This document shows, piece by piece, positions 1 to 9,752 of a stretch of 64,000 nt of DNA. The stretch covers positions 154,528 through 218,527 of the forward strand of contig WBUK01000003.1 of NCBI GenBank assembly GCA_008933765.1. Direction: 5' to 3'. Each line of letters starts with the position of its first letter. Within the stretch, counting starts at the first letter, position 1. A model generated the notes under the pieces. It was not told the DNA's origin, made no database searches, and worked only from the letters and a program-made list of their open reading frames with translations. Source of the stretch: Ignavibacteriaceae bacterium. GTDB taxonomy: Bacteria; Bacteroidota; Ignavibacteria; Ignavibacteriales; Ignavibacteriaceae. Position numbers and translations under genes: made by a program.

Positions 1-108
1 CATCTCAAGAAAAGAGGTATCCTCGGCAATGTCCTTGACAGAATAGTCAACGAACTTTCCCGGAGTGCTCGAATTCTTCTGACGCCAAATTTTCAAATTA
101 AAGTTCAT
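1..108 (-). CDS. sdhB: Succinate dehydrogenase/fumarate reductase iron-sulfur subunit (partial)
   Basis: Only the first 36 codons lie in the window; the rest runs off the left edge. The reading begins MNFNLKIWRQKN and continues with a VDYSVKDI segment, which matches the N-terminal start of Bacteroidota-type SdhB, upstream of the [2Fe-2S] cysteines. An AGGAG Shine-Dalgarno sequence sits just upstream of the ATG. The gene follows sdhA by about 15 bp on the same strand, so this is the distal gene of an sdhCAB operon. The subunit would pass electrons from the SdhA flavin to the membrane quinone site. The identification rests on the short N-terminus plus context. Confidence 0.85.
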   Translation of the reverse strand, partial: MNFNLKIWRQKNSSTPGKFVDYSVKDIAEDTSFLEM

Positions 109-123
109 CTTTGCTCTCCTTTC

Positions 124-2037
124 CTATTTATAACTTCTCTGGCTTGGTTTGCAGTACTCGAATGTCAGCTCTTCCTTATGAAGTTCCGGCTGTTCATTCA
201 AACCTTTAAATTCCCAAGCGGCTACATAACTAAAATTTTCATCGTCTCTTTTGGCTTCGTTGTCTTCGGTTTGCGATTCTTCTCTGAAATGACCGCCGCA
301 CGATTCCCTACGGTGAAGTGCATCGATGGCAATCAGTTCTGCGAGTTCGAAGAAGTCAGCAACTCTGCCTGCTTTCTCGAGTGACTGGTTCAGCTCGTTG
401 GTGTCACCAAGCACCCGGACATTCTTCCAGAAGTCTTCCCGCAATTCTCTGATTTCGGAAATCGCCTCTTTCAGACCTGCTTCATTTCTGCCCATACCAA
501 CTTTATCCCATAAAATTTTACCGAGATGTTTATGGAAATAGTCAACTGATTTGTCGCCCTTAACCGACATTAATCTGTCGATTTTATCCCTTACATCTTT
601 TTCGGCTTCGGCAAACTCCGGTGCGTCGGTACTAACTTTTGGAAGATCAGTTCCTCCGATGTACCCACTAAGCGTTGAAGGCAGCACAAAATAACCATCA
701 GCAAGCCCTTGCATCAGAGCCGAAGCGCCCAACCGGTTAGCACCGTGATCTGAGAAGTTAGCTTCGCCGGCAGCAAAAAGCCCCGGGAGGGTTGTCATTA
801 GGTTATAATCAACCCACAAGCCGCCCATTGTGTAGTGAACCGCAGGATAAATCCGCATCGGCACTTCATACGGGTTTTCATCCGTAATTTCCTGATACAT
901 ATCGAAAAGGTTACCGTATTTTTCTTCAATTTTAGCTTTGCCTTGCCGTTTGATGGCGTCGGCAAAATCGAGATAAACCGCCATTTTCGAAGCGCCAACA
1001 CCTCTGCCATTGTCGCACTCAAGTTTTGCAGCACGCGAGGCAACATCTCTGGGTACTAAATTACCAAAAGCAGGGTAACGGCGCTCTAAATAGTAGTCCC
1101 TTTCTTCTTCGGGTATGTCATTAGGTTTGCGCGGGTCATCTTTTTTCATCGGGACCCACACTCTGCCGTCATTTCGTAAACTTTCAGACATAAGAGTCAG
1201 TTTCGACTGGTGATCGCCACTAACGGGAATACATGTCGGGTGAATCTGCACAAAACAGGGATTACCAAAGAACGCACCCCGTTTATAAGCGCGCCAGATT
1301 GCTGTGGTGTTGCAACCTTTTGCGTTTGTTGAAAGATAGTAAGCATTTCCGTATCCGCCGGTTGCCAAAACAACCGCATCACCCGAATGGCGTTCTATTT
1401 CGCCGGTTACCATATCACGAACAATAACTCCTCTGGCTCTGCCGTCAATCACAACAATATCCAACACCTCGTGCCGTGCGTTCATTTTAACGGTTCCAAG
1501 CCCTACCTGCCTTGCAAGCGCACTGTAGGCACCCAGAAGCAACTGCTGGCCGGTCTGCCCTCTTGCGTAAAATGTTCTGGAGACTTGTGCACCGCCAAAA
1601 GAGCGATTATCCAGATAACCACTATACTCACGGGCAAAAGGTACACCCTGCGCAACACACTGGTCGATTATGTTAACGCTTAATTCTGCCAGACGGTAAA
1701 CATTCGCTTCGCGGGCACGGTAATCACCCCCTTTTACGGTATCGTAAAAGAGCCGGTAAACCGAGTCACCGTCGTTTCTGTAATTTTTTGCTGCGTTAAT
1801 ACCGCCTTGTGCAGCAATCGAGTGAGCACGGCGGGCGCTATCCTGGTATGCGAAAGCCACCACTTCGTAACCCATTTCACCGAGCGAAGCAGCCGCAGCT
1901 CCACCGGCGAGACCGGTTCCCACTACAATTATTCTGTGTTTTCTCCGGTTTGCAGGGTTTACAAGTTTAAGATTGAACTTATGGTTGTACCATTTTTTTT
2001 CTATTGGTCCCTCAGGGATCTTTGCATCTAAAACCAT
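124..2037 (-). CDS. sdhA: Succinate dehydrogenase/fumarate reductase flavoprotein subunit
   Basis: Catalytic subunit of complex II, oxidising succinate to fumarate at the cytoplasmic membrane. A Rossmann GTGLAGG motif for FAD lies near residue 40. [12 protein letters not shown] segment carries the histidine that binds FAD covalently in this family. Further conserved blocks are HPT, the catalytic-arginine region DVASRAAK, and HYTMGGL. At about 637 residues it has the usual length of the Bacteroidota/Epsilonproteobacteria-like form. The ATG at 2037 is preferred to the adjacent GTG at 2040 because AGGAGG then sits 6-7 nt upstream; the ATG overlaps the sdhC TGA. Order sdhC-sdhA-sdhB on the minus strand indicates co-transcription. 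Confidence 0.97.
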   Translation of the reverse strand: MVLDAKIPEGPIEKKWYNHKFNLKLVNPANRRKHRIIVVGTGLAGGAAAASLGEMGYEVVAFAYQDSARRAHSIAAQGGINAAKNYRNDGDSVYRLFYDTVKGGDYRAREANVYRLAELSVNIIDQCVAQGVPFAREYSGYLDNRSFGGAQVSRTFYARGQTGQQLLLGAYSALARQVGLGTVKMNARHEVLDIVVIDGRARGVIVRDMVTGEIERHSGDAVVLATGGYGNAYYLSTNAKGCNTTAIWRAYKRGAFFGNPCFVQIHPTCIPVSGDHQSKLTLMSESLRNDGRVWVPMKKDDPRKPNDIPEEERDYYLERRYPAFGNLVPRDVASRAAKLECDNGRGVGASKMAVYLDFADAIKRQGKAKIEEKYGNLFDMYQEITDENPYEVPMRIYPAVHYTMGGLWVDYNLMTTLPGLFAAGEANFSDHGANRLGASALMQGLADGYFVLPSTLSGYIGGTDLPKVSTDAPEFAEAEKDVRDKIDRLMSVKGDKSVDYFHKHLGKILWDKVGMGRNEAGLKEAISEIRELREDFWKNVRVLGDTNELNQSLEKAGRVADFFELAELIAIDALHRRESCGGHFREESQTEDNEAKRDDENFSYVAAWEFKGLNEQPELHKEELTFEYCKPSQRSYK

Positions 2038-2705
2038 CACTTACCTCCTAAGCCAATTAAAAAGAAAACCGGAATTATGGCGAATGCTAACGAAATTACA
2101 ATTGCGAAAGTTGTGCCAAACCCTTTGATGAATTTTTCGTACTTCTTACCGAGAAGCCCAAAGGTTTGGAATGCGCTCTGGAAACCATGATTAAGGTGAA
2201 ACCCGAGAATAATCATAGCAAAAATATAGAAACTTGACAGTAGTGGGTCCGTAAAAGCCGCTTTAACCAAAGTGTACATGTCAGTTTCACCCTGAAAACG
2301 GGCTTTCACAAAGAAATTAATCAGATGAATCACCACAAAAACAAAAATTAAACTGCCGGTCAGCATCATAGCACGCGATGACCAGCTGCTGTTTTTCGAG
2401 GGGCGTCTGTCACCGTAGGCAATCGGACGGGTTGCTCTGTTGCGAAAATAAAGCACCGTTCCGACTAAAATATGGAAAAAGAAGCCCAATACCAAACCTA
2501 TCTCAAGAATACGAATTATCATACTTGTTGACATAAACTCGGAATATTTGTTGAATGATTCCTTCGCTACTTCAACATTTGGATTAAGAAGCTGCAGGTT
2601 TCCTGCCAGGTGCACCAACAAAAAAGAGATTAAAAAGAACCCTGTGAAACCCTGAATGAATTTCTGCCCCACAGAGGAAGTCAGGAACCGTAAAAACCAT
2701 CCCAT
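2037..2705 (-). CDS. sdhC: Succinate dehydrogenase cytochrome b subunit (b558 family)
   Basis: A membrane anchor of about 222 residues with five hydrophobic segments, matching the fused single-subunit cytochrome b558 family used by Bacteroidota instead of separate SdhC and SdhD. Histidines that could bind haem lie in membrane segments ([36 protein letters not shown]). The start is placed at the ATG encoding MGWFLRF, because GGAG lies about 9 nt upstream; an in-frame TTG lies 15 nt further upstream. It is the first gene of the operon, and its stop overlaps the sdhA start. It should carry electrons between SdhB and menaquinone. Confidence 0.93.
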   Translation of the reverse strand: MGWFLRFLTSSVGQKFIQGFTGFFLISFLLVHLAGNLQLLNPNVEVAKESFNKYSEFMSTSMIIRILEIGLVLGFFFHILVGTVLYFRNRATRPIAYGDRRPSKNSSWSSRAMMLTGSLIFVFVVIHLINFFVKARFQGETDMYTLVKAAFTDPLLSSFYIFAMIILGFHLNHGFQSAFQTFGLLGKKYEKFIKGFGTTFAIVISLAFAIIPVFFLIGLGGK

Positions 2706-2869
2706 CACATTGATCTCCAAAAAAAAAATGAATCGCAGATGTTTAACAGATCAACGGCTTTCGAAATTTAAATAAAAAAACCGCTATAATCAAAATTTTC
2801 AAGTTGTAAAGTTATTAATTACGGAAGTTATAATCAATAGAACTATTTATCTTTTATTCCCCTTTTTCA

Positions 2870-2917
2870 AAAGCGGGTTTATTTGTTCTTATTTTTCTCT
2901 TAAAATAAACCCGCTTT
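2870..2917. repeat. 15-bp perfect inverted repeat between sdhC and the barrel gene
   Basis: The arms 2870-2884 and 2903-2917 are perfectly complementary (AAAGCGGGTTTATTT and its complement), with an 18-nt loop. It lies directly downstream of the minus-strand gene ending at 2934 and could be its transcription terminator. No U tract follows the stem on that strand, so it is not a canonical intrinsic terminator. The rest of 2706-2933 is AT-rich and presumably holds the sdhC promoter; I saw no gene in it. Confidence 0.6.
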
Positions 2918-2933
2918 GTATCGAATAACCGGC

Positions 2934-4271
2934 TTAATTACCAAAACTAAACGGCATCGAGAATGTTATTCGCGGCTCTATCCTCTTTTGAGGGGTATAG
3001 CCGACAACATTGTCGTTCGCATCGCGAACCGGTAAGAAAGTCCAGTGATAAACTAACGATACGGTCAGGTATTGATAAGGTTTATAGCCCACCTCAACAT
3101 AAGCGTGCGAGCGATCGTCAGCTGTAAATATTTCCGATTCTGACTGAATCCCCGCTTTTTCGTAACCTGCAGTCAAAACATACTGCCCGTCTTTAGGCGA
3201 AAGGTCTGTTTTCAACTGAAGAATACCGCTGTGCGGTGTTTTATCCAATCTTTGGTAGCTTCCGTAGATGGTTGCGTAGTCAGCAACATCAGCTCTGAGA
3301 GCACCGAACCAACCGTTATCGGATTCCCCCATGTTATCCAACGACATAGCTTTACCGAAGCGTTCAACCTCGTACATCGAGCCGAAGTAACCGGCGATAT
3401 ATTTTCCTTCGTTGAATCTTCTTTCAAATTTGGTTGAAACGCTGAACAGCCCCATGCCTTTGAACCCGAGAACGAAACCTGCATTAAAGCCCGAACCGAA
3501 ATCGTTCAGTTTTGTGTAAGTGCTGTAGAGTTTTAAGTCAACCACATCATTGTTTACAACGGGCAGCGCGAGATCGGCAGAAAATCCGGTCATTGCGCCT
3601 TTTTCTTCAGTACCGATCATATTGTTGGCGTTGTCATACACGGGCAGAACTTTTGCTTTTTTGTTGAAGTCACCGGCAAACGAAAGCCCCACTTCTAAAT
3701 TGTTCAGAACGGGTATCTTTGCGGCACTTTCCGAAAAGCGAAGCGGTCTTACGAAACCTCTTATACCGGCTACACCTCCGGAGGCAAAATCACTGTACAT
3801 CGACTCAAAACCCCACTTATCAAAATCGAGGTCAAGGTTAAAACCGGTTTTTCGGTCGTCAAAACTTATGGAGTTGTTATACATATAAATAAGGTTGCCT
3901 AACCCCAATGTGTAGTAATCAACGGTTCCAATTCTCGCATATATCGGTTCGTTTTTATGACCGTACCTGACATATCTGATAATCGAAAGAATCTGCGAGG
4001 CAGTCTTGTAGTTTTCGTCACGAAGTTTACCCTCGGGTGAAAATTCCAAGTTGAGATCAAGCCCCAAACCGAATTTTTTAAACCCGATATCCGGGGTCAG
4101 ACGAATGTTATAATATGGCTTTTCATCAATCCACACCATACCGGCACCACCTCTGACATTACCGGAACCTTCACCCGGATATTTAATTATATCGGGGAAG
4201 TTTTCCATCTGTGCTTGCAGATTGAGTGTGAAAAAACCGATAACCGAAAAAATGAAAAATATTTTCTTCAT
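2934..4271 (-). CDS. Secreted outer-membrane beta-barrel-like protein, function unknown
   Basis: About 445 residues beginning with a clear signal peptide (MKKIFFIFSVIGFF, ending LQAQ). The body alternates short amphipathic strands rich in aromatic and glycine residues, and the last strand ends ITFSMPFSFGN with a terminal aromatic pattern, as in outer-membrane barrels. I recognise no family-specific motif. The ATG at 4271 is chosen over one 36 nt upstream because it opens directly on the signal peptide and has GAGG upstream. It is monocistronic, facing away from the ubiA-like gene. It could be a porin or a cell-surface scaffold; a transport function is inference only. Confidence 0.65.
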   Translation of the reverse strand: MKKIFFIFSVIGFFTLNLQAQMENFPDIIKYPGEGSGNVRGGAGMVWIDEKPYYNIRLTPDIGFKKFGLGLDLNLEFSPEGKLRDENYKTASQILSIIRYVRYGHKNEPIYARIGTVDYYTLGLGNLIYMYNNSISFDDRKTGFNLDLDFDKWGFESMYSDFASGGVAGIRGFVRPLRFSESAAKIPVLNNLEVGLSFAGDFNKKAKVLPVYDNANNMIGTEEKGAMTGFSADLALPVVNNDVVDLKLYSTYTKLNDFGSGFNAGFVLGFKGMGLFSVSTKFERRFNEGKYIAGYFGSMYEVERFGKAMSLDNMGESDNGWFGALRADVADYATIYGSYQRLDKTPHSGILQLKTDLSPKDGQYVLTAGYEKAGIQSESEIFTADDRSHAYVEVGYKPYQYLTVSLVYHWTFLPVRDANDNVVGYTPQKRIEPRITFSMPFSFGN

Positions 4272-4397
4272 TGAATCCTCAATTGTTATTTTTTCTCTTG
4301 TTTGCAAAATATTTAAAAATTACAATTTAATATATGTTTTTTATATTTGTTTCGGTGTTTTCTAAATCTAATTTTTTTAATTTTTAAGAGGTTATCT

Positions 4398-5225
4398 CTG
4401 TTAGCTTTAACTCGCCCGATAAATTTTATTATTACTTTTATCTCCGGTTTTTTGGCAGTATTAATTGCGCAAAACGGAATAATTAACGCAACGACCTTAG
4501 TATTCGGTTTTTTAATCGGCGGTTCGGCTGCGTTTGTTGCCGCCGGCGGAAATATCGTTAACGATATTATCGATCTTGAAACCGACAAAATTAACCGCCC
4601 CGATCGTCCGCTACCATCAGGAAAAGTATCCGTTAAAACCGCCACAAAGATGTACATTTTTGCAAAAATTTTCGGATTCTTTTTTGCTTCACTCGTAGGA
4701 ATTTTGCCGGCAATTATTGCCGTGTTAACCTCTTCACTAATTTTCCTTTATTCGTTTTTACTGAAGAAAATTCCCTTAGTAGGTAACCTAACCGTTGCAT
4801 TTTTCACCGGTTTGGTCTTTATTTTTGGCGCTTCGGCAGTCGGAAACTATTCGCACGCCATTTTTCCTTTTCTCTTTGCTTTTACGATCAATTTAATAAG
4901 AGAAATCGTAAAAGATGTTGAGGATATCGAGGGTGACAGAGCCACCGGCGTTAAGAGCCTGCCGGTTGTTTTTGGCATCGAGAAAACCAAAAATATTGCA
5001 GTTCAGATTTCGGTAACGCTGATAATCATGGTTTTTCTCCCATTTTTCTTCAAGGTTTACAAAATTGAATATTTGGTAATTATTGCTCTTTCGGTAGCCC
5101 CGGCATTGGTTTCTGTTATCAAAGAGATTAGAAGTGCTACCGAAAAAAAGAACTGGGGTGTAATAAGCAGAAACCTTAAATTTATTATGATTCTCGGGAT
5201 TTTTGCAATCCTGATGGGGATTTAA
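4398..5225 (+). CDS. UbiA-family prenyltransferase (DGGGP-synthase-like)
   Basis: Polytopic membrane prenyltransferase of about 275 residues. Both Asp-rich motifs are present: ND-x-x-D-x-x-x-D followed by RPDRPLPSGK, and KDVEDIEGDRATG. This pattern resembles geranylgeranylglycerol-phosphate geranylgeranyltransferase of archaea and FCB-group bacteria, but menaquinone or heme prenyltransferases of the same superfamily cannot be excluded. There is no in-frame ATG near the start. AAGAGG sits 6 nt before a CTG at 4398, giving MLALTRPINF, which fits family N-termini; an in-frame TTG at 4347 is the alternative, with no visible Shine-Dalgarno. The stop TAA touches the rnhB ATG, so the two genes are translationally linked. 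Confidence 0.8.
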   Translation: MLALTRPINFIITFISGFLAVLIAQNGIINATTLVFGFLIGGSAAFVAAGGNIVNDIIDLETDKINRPDRPLPSGKVSVKTATKMYIFAKIFGFFFASLVGILPAIIAVLTSSLIFLYSFLLKKIPLVGNLTVAFFTGLVFIFGASAVGNYSHAIFPFLFAFTINLIREIVKDVEDIEGDRATGVKSLPVVFGIEKTKNIAVQISVTLIIMVFLPFFFKVYKIEYLVIIALSVAPALVSVIKEIRSATEKKNWGVISRNLKFIMILGIFAILMGI

Positions 5226-5834
5226 ATGAAATCCTTTGACGATCGTTACCGGGCGCAGTTTGGCACTTCGCTTCTTGCAGGCACAGACGAAGCCGGAAGG
5301 GGCCCATTAGCAGGTCCTGTGGTTGCAGCTGCCGTTATTTTCCCCCCGGATTTTAACATGCCCGAAATCAACGATTCAAAAAAATTAACTGATAAAAAAA
5401 GAAGGGAGCTTCTTCAGCCAATTGTCAGCAACGCTTTAAGCTTTGCGGTTGTTACGGTTTCACCTGAGGAAATTGACAGAATAAACATTCTGAAAGCCTC
5501 GCTAATAGCTATGAAACAAGCGGTTGAAAGGCTTAACCAACAGCCCGGAATTGTGCTGGTGGATGGGAATAAAAAATTTGATTTCAAGGCACCACTTGTT
5601 GCCGTGGTAAAAGGTGACTCTCGTTCCCTTTCTGTTGCCGCAGCTTCAATTTTGGCAAAAGTGGAAAGAGATGACGAAATGATAAGACTGGATGAAGAGT
5701 GCCCTCAATTTGGCTGGGCGCAAAATAAAGGTTACCCTACTCGCAGACATATAGAGGCGCTGCAAAAATATGGTTTCACCAAGTACCACAGAAAAACTTT
5801 TATTGACCATATCGTAAATCCGGGCTTTTTTTGA
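5226..5834 (+). CDS. rnhB: Ribonuclease HII
   Basis: Removes ribonucleotides and RNA-DNA hybrids from the genome. The N-terminal signature GTDEAGRGPLAGPVV holds the first catalytic Asp-Glu pair. A DSKKLTDKKR block follows, then a VDGN motif and an ILAKVERD segment with further metal-binding acids. At 202 residues it has normal RNase HII length. The ATG directly follows the stop of the UbiA-family gene with no gap, so it is probably translated by coupling. Confidence 0.96.
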   Translation: MKSFDDRYRAQFGTSLLAGTDEAGRGPLAGPVVAAAVIFPPDFNMPEINDSKKLTDKKRRELLQPIVSNALSFAVVTVSPEEIDRINILKASLIAMKQAVERLNQQPGIVLVDGNKKFDFKAPLVAVVKGDSRSLSVAAASILAKVERDDEMIRLDEECPQFGWAQNKGYPTRRHIEALQKYGFTKYHRKTFIDHIVNPGFF

Positions 5835-5925
5835 TTGATATTTTTTATATAACTACTGCTTATTAATTCTTTAACTACTTATTCAGGTTAAACTACAATC
5901 AAAACCTTTTTAAGAAATAAATAAA

Positions 5926-7437
5926 TTGGAAGAACAACAACCTAAACCGGAAGATAATCAAACGAGATTGCGAGAAAATCAACTTAAATTGGAACATAAT
6001 CAACCCAAACCGGAAGATAATCAACCCACTACGATTCGTTTGTTGGCATTGGATGCACTCAGAGGTTTCGCAATTTTAACCATGATTCTGGCTTCTGCTA
6101 TCTCGTGGGGTAACCTGCCCGGCTGGATGTATCATGCGCAACTTCCGCCGCCAAACCATGTTTTCAACCCCACACTTCCGGGAATAACATGGGTTGACCT
6201 CGTTTTTCCGTTTTTTCTTTTTGCGATGGGGGCGGCAATTCCGATCGCACTTTCGAGAAAAATTAAAGAGGGCAAAGTAACGCCCGGGCTTATTTTTGGT
6301 GTACTAAAACGGGGTTTATTGCTGTTGTTTTTTGCCGTGGTGATTCAAAATATCCGCCCTACGGTTTTAAGTTCATCCCCCGACTTAAAAACTTATGCGG
6401 CAGCGCTCGCCGGGTTTGGACTCCTCTTTTTGGTGTTTTACCGCTTCCCCTCCTCTCTCTCAAAAACACGGGTTATTGCACTGCAAGGGGCAGGTTATGC
6501 GGGAATTGTTGCCCTTCTGGCTTTTTGGTCTTTCCCGGAAGGCGCGGGATTCAAACTCACCCGTTTTGATATTATAATCGCTGTGTTGGGCAATGTTTTC
6601 GTCGCCGGTTCAATCATCTGGTTGTACACCCGCAAAAATTGGTTGTGGCGGCTTGGCATAATGGCTTTGCTTTTTGCAATAAGGCTTTCCCACAACACCG
6701 GCACCGGGTTTATTGCAGATATTGCGGCTTTGCAACCTACGGGACAAGTGTTCAACCTAAATTTTTACAAATATCTTTTCATCATAATTCCCGGGACCAT
6801 TGCCGGTGATCAAATGCTTGAAATGATGAAATTACGCGTCATCTCTGCAGAAAATATTTCTGCCAAACTTAAACTTAAGGCAGCACTTATAATTGCAGTT
6901 ATGCTTGGCTTTATTTTGGTTTCATTGGTAAGTTTATACAACCGATGGGTGTGGCAGGGGTTTGCAGCAGGCGGTTTTCTTATTTTTTGCGGGTATTTTC
7001 TTTTCAGGGGCTCTGAAGGCGATTATTTTTCTTCACTTAAAGAGTTTTTTAAATGGGGAGCTTTTTGGTTTCTGCTTGGGTTCCTGCTCGAACCCTTTGA
7101 AGGCGGAATAAAAAAGGACCTTTCAACTATGAGTTACTATTTTCTGACAACCGGTTTAGCTCTCTTTTTTGTGATTGGGGCTTCTCTTATAATCGACTTT
7201 TTCGGTTGGCGGAAAGGGCTTTCTCTATTGAATGATACAGGTCAAAACCCAATGATAGCCTATGCCGGCGGCGGAAATTTGATAACGCCGTTGTTTGGTT
7301 TGCTCGGGATAACATCTCTCTTTAACGAATACTTCACCACACCATGGCTTGGCTTCATTAAAGGAGTTATTTTCACACTTGCATTGGCTTATGCTGTAAG
7401 GCTCTTCACCCGCTACAAAGTTTTTTGGCGGGCGTAA
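5926..7437 (+). CDS. DUF5009/HGSNAT-like membrane acyltransferase
   Basis: About 503 residues with roughly ten to twelve hydrophobic segments. The opening block LALDALRGFAILTMILASA, followed by a WVDLVFPFFLFAMGAAIP segment, is typical of the DUF5009 / heparan-alpha-glucosaminide N-acetyltransferase-like family, which is thought to transfer acetyl groups to sugars across the membrane. The first 36 or so residues are unusual: four imperfect heptads of the type PKPEDNQ precede the conserved domain. No ATG exists before the conserved region, so the TTG at 5926 is used with low certainty. Substrate unknown. About 190 bp of AT-rich DNA without a gene follows. Confidence 0.8.
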   Translation: MEEQQPKPEDNQTRLRENQLKLEHNQPKPEDNQPTTIRLLALDALRGFAILTMILASAISWGNLPGWMYHAQLPPPNHVFNPTLPGITWVDLVFPFFLFAMGAAIPIALSRKIKEGKVTPGLIFGVLKRGLLLLFFAVVIQNIRPTVLSSSPDLKTYAAALAGFGLLFLVFYRFPSSLSKTRVIALQGAGYAGIVALLAFWSFPEGAGFKLTRFDIIIAVLGNVFVAGSIIWLYTRKNWLWRLGIMALLFAIRLSHNTGTGFIADIAALQPTGQVFNLNFYKYLFIIIPGTIAGDQMLEMMKLRVISAENISAKLKLKAALIIAVMLGFILVSLVSLYNRWVWQGFAAGGFLIFCGYFLFRGSEGDYFSSLKEFFKWGAFWFLLGFLLEPFEGGIKKDLSTMSYYFLTTGLALFFVIGASLIIDFFGWRKGLSLLNDTGQNPMIAYAGGGNLITPLFGLLGITSLFNEYFTTPWLGFIKGVIFTLALAYAVRLFTRYKVFWRA

Positions 7438-7628
7438 AGCAATTTTGGACATCTGAAATCCACTCGTTTCAAAAACACATTATTTCCCAAAACCCTCGAT
7501 TGGTGATTTGCAACACTAAACAGGTTTTAACACAAACAATCAACCACACTTCAGCCACACTTCTGAATTTTCATTATCTGTTATCTCCCTAAATATTAGT
7601 ATATTTAGTGTTTAATAAAATTTCAATA

Positions 7629-9743
7629 ATGAATAAAACAGACAGTGTAAAACAACGGGTTAAACATTATTTAGTACCCGAAAATTTTATTAACAGAGAG
7701 CTTAGCTGGATCGAATTTAACAAGCGCGTGCTCGAAGAAGCTTTCAACCAATCTCTGCCTCTGTTAGACCGTATAAAATTCATTTCGATATTCAGTTCGA
7801 ACTTGGATGAGTTTTATATGATCCGTGTTTCGGGTATAAAGGAGCAAATAGAAGCAAACATTTCAGAATCCGCTATCGACGGTCTTTCACCAATGCGGAC
7901 TTTACACGAAATTGAAAAAGAAGTAAGGCCCTTAGTGGATAACCTTCAGCAATACTGGGCTGACTACATTGTACCCGAACTTGCTGAAAACGGCATTTCT
8001 ATTACAACCATTTCGGCTCTTTCAGAAATTGAAAAGAAGAAGCTCGATAAATATTTTGAAGAGCAAATTTTCCCCGTTCTTACACCGTTAGCACTCGATC
8101 CGGGGAGGCCCTTCCCCTACATTTCAAATCTTTCACTCAGTTTAGCCGTTACAATTTTAGACCCCGAGGGTGAAAACCGGTTCGCCCGTGTTAAAGTACC
8201 GGGGATTCTGCCGCGCCTGCTGAGAATAGATACAATTTTCAGCAGAGAAGAAAACAACGGCTCTTACGGTGACATCAGGTTTATTTGGTTGGAAGACCTG
8301 ATCAGATCGAACATTAGTCGTCTTTTCCCAAAAATGACGATTTTAGACACCTATTCCTTCAGAATTACCCGCGACACAGATATGGAAATCCAGGAAGATG
8401 AAGCTGACGATCTGTTGGAGCAAATAGAGGAAAACATCCGGCAACGGATGTTCGGAAATGTAGTCCGCCTTGAAGTTGAGCACGAAATGCCGCAGTATAT
8501 GTTGGATATTCTTGTAACAAACTTAGAACTGAAACCTTCGGATGTGTACCCGATTACTCCGCCTCTGGGGCTAAGCGATGTAATGAGCCTCTATTCACTT
8601 CCGTTCGGCAATCTGAAAGAAAAACCTTACATCCCAAGGCTTCCGAAGATATTTGAAGAAGAGAAAAACATCTTCCAAATTATCAAACAGAGGGATGTGT
8701 TGCTCCATCACCCTTATGACGCATTCAAACCTGTGGTAGAGTTTATCAAACAGGCTTCCCGCGACCCGGATGTTCTTGCAATCAAGCAAACGCTTTACCG
8801 CGTCGGCAGAAACTCACCCGTGGTTGACGCACTTATTGAAGCGGCGGAAAACAGAAAGCAAGTCGCTGTTTTGGTGGAACTTAAAGCCCGTTTCGATGAA
8901 GAAAACAATATCTATTGGGCAAAACAATTAGAAAGCGTTGGTGTGCATGTGGTTTATGGACTGATTGGGCTTAAAACACACGCAAAGATGACTTTGGTTG
9001 TCCGCCGTGAGCAACACCAGTTGTGTCGCTATGTGCATGTTTCAACCGGAAACTACAACTCGACTACGGCAAAACTTTACACAGATTTGGGGCTGTTCAC
9101 ATGCCACGAAGGTATATGCAACGATGTAAGCGATATTTTCAACATACTGACCGGATACAGCGCACAGTTGGAGTTCAGGGATGTGGCGGTGGCACCGATT
9201 AACCTGCGCCAAAAATTGGAATTTCTTATCGCACGCGAAATTCAACACGCAAAAAACGGAAACAAAGCCCGGATTATTCTGAAACTCAACTCGTTGGTTG
9301 ACCAGGAGATGATCGGGCAGTTTTACGAAGCTTCCGCAGCAGGGGTGAAGATTGATCTGATTGTCCGCGGTATTTGCTGTCTGATTCCGGGTTTACCCGG
9401 CATTTCAGAAAACATAACTGTGCGCAGCATCGTGGGCAGATACCTTGAACACTCAAGAATTTTCTATTTCTTAAACAACGGCGAAGAAGAGCTTTACCTG
9501 AGCAGTGCTGATATTATGCCCCGCAACTTAGACCGCCGTGTTGAATTAATGACGCCCGTTTACGACAGAGCAATTAAAAATTACTTACGGAACTATGTGC
9601 TCGAAACTTACCTTAATGATAATATAAAGGCAAGGGTACTTACATCCGATAAAAAATATTCGTTTGCTGCCGGTTCAAATAACGAAGAACCGGCTGCTCA
9701 GGAAATGCTAATGAATCAACAATTCGAGTATCTAAATTATTAA
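7629..9743 (+). CDS. ppk1: Polyphosphate kinase 1
   Basis: Reversibly polymerises the gamma-phosphate of ATP into polyphosphate. The N-terminal domain starts with the family block FINRELSWIEFNKRVLEEA. The catalytic core contains HVSTGNYNSTTAKLYTD, with the histidine that becomes phosphorylated, and YLEHSRIFYF with the second conserved histidine. At about 704 residues it is full length. The ATG at 7629 is preferred over an in-frame GTG at 7608; neither has a strong Shine-Dalgarno, which is common in this phylum. The mrp gene follows after 9 bp. Confidence 0.97.
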   Translation: MNKTDSVKQRVKHYLVPENFINRELSWIEFNKRVLEEAFNQSLPLLDRIKFISIFSSNLDEFYMIRVSGIKEQIEANISESAIDGLSPMRTLHEIEKEVRPLVDNLQQYWADYIVPELAENGISITTISALSEIEKKKLDKYFEEQIFPVLTPLALDPGRPFPYISNLSLSLAVTILDPEGENRFARVKVPGILPRLLRIDTIFSREENNGSYGDIRFIWLEDLIRSNISRLFPKMTILDTYSFRITRDTDMEIQEDEADDLLEQIEENIRQRMFGNVVRLEVEHEMPQYMLDILVTNLELKPSDVYPITPPLGLSDVMSLYSLPFGNLKEKPYIPRLPKIFEEEKNIFQIIKQRDVLLHHPYDAFKPVVEFIKQASRDPDVLAIKQTLYRVGRNSPVVDALIEAAENRKQVAVLVELKARFDEENNIYWAKQLESVGVHVVYGLIGLKTHAKMTLVVRREQHQLCRYVHVSTGNYNSTTAKLYTDLGLFTCHEGICNDVSDIFNILTGYSAQLEFRDVAVAPINLRQKLEFLIAREIQHAKNGNKARIILKLNSLVDQEMIGQFYEASAAGVKIDLIVRGICCLIPGLPGISENITVRSIVGRYLEHSRIFYFLNNGEEELYLSSADIMPRNLDRRVELMTPVYDRAIKNYLRNYVLETYLNDNIKARVLTSDKKYSFAAGSNNEEPAAQEMLMNQQFEYLNY

Positions 9744-9752
9744 AGGATAGTT

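Noticed and set aside
2870..2917. Classical rho-independent terminator
   Set aside because: The stem is perfect but no U tract follows on the relevant strand, so it is listed only as an inverted repeat.
4313..4657. Minus-strand open frame of 114 codons overlapping the UbiA gene
   Set aside because: The plus-strand frame carries the conserved prenyltransferase motifs, so this is a shadow.
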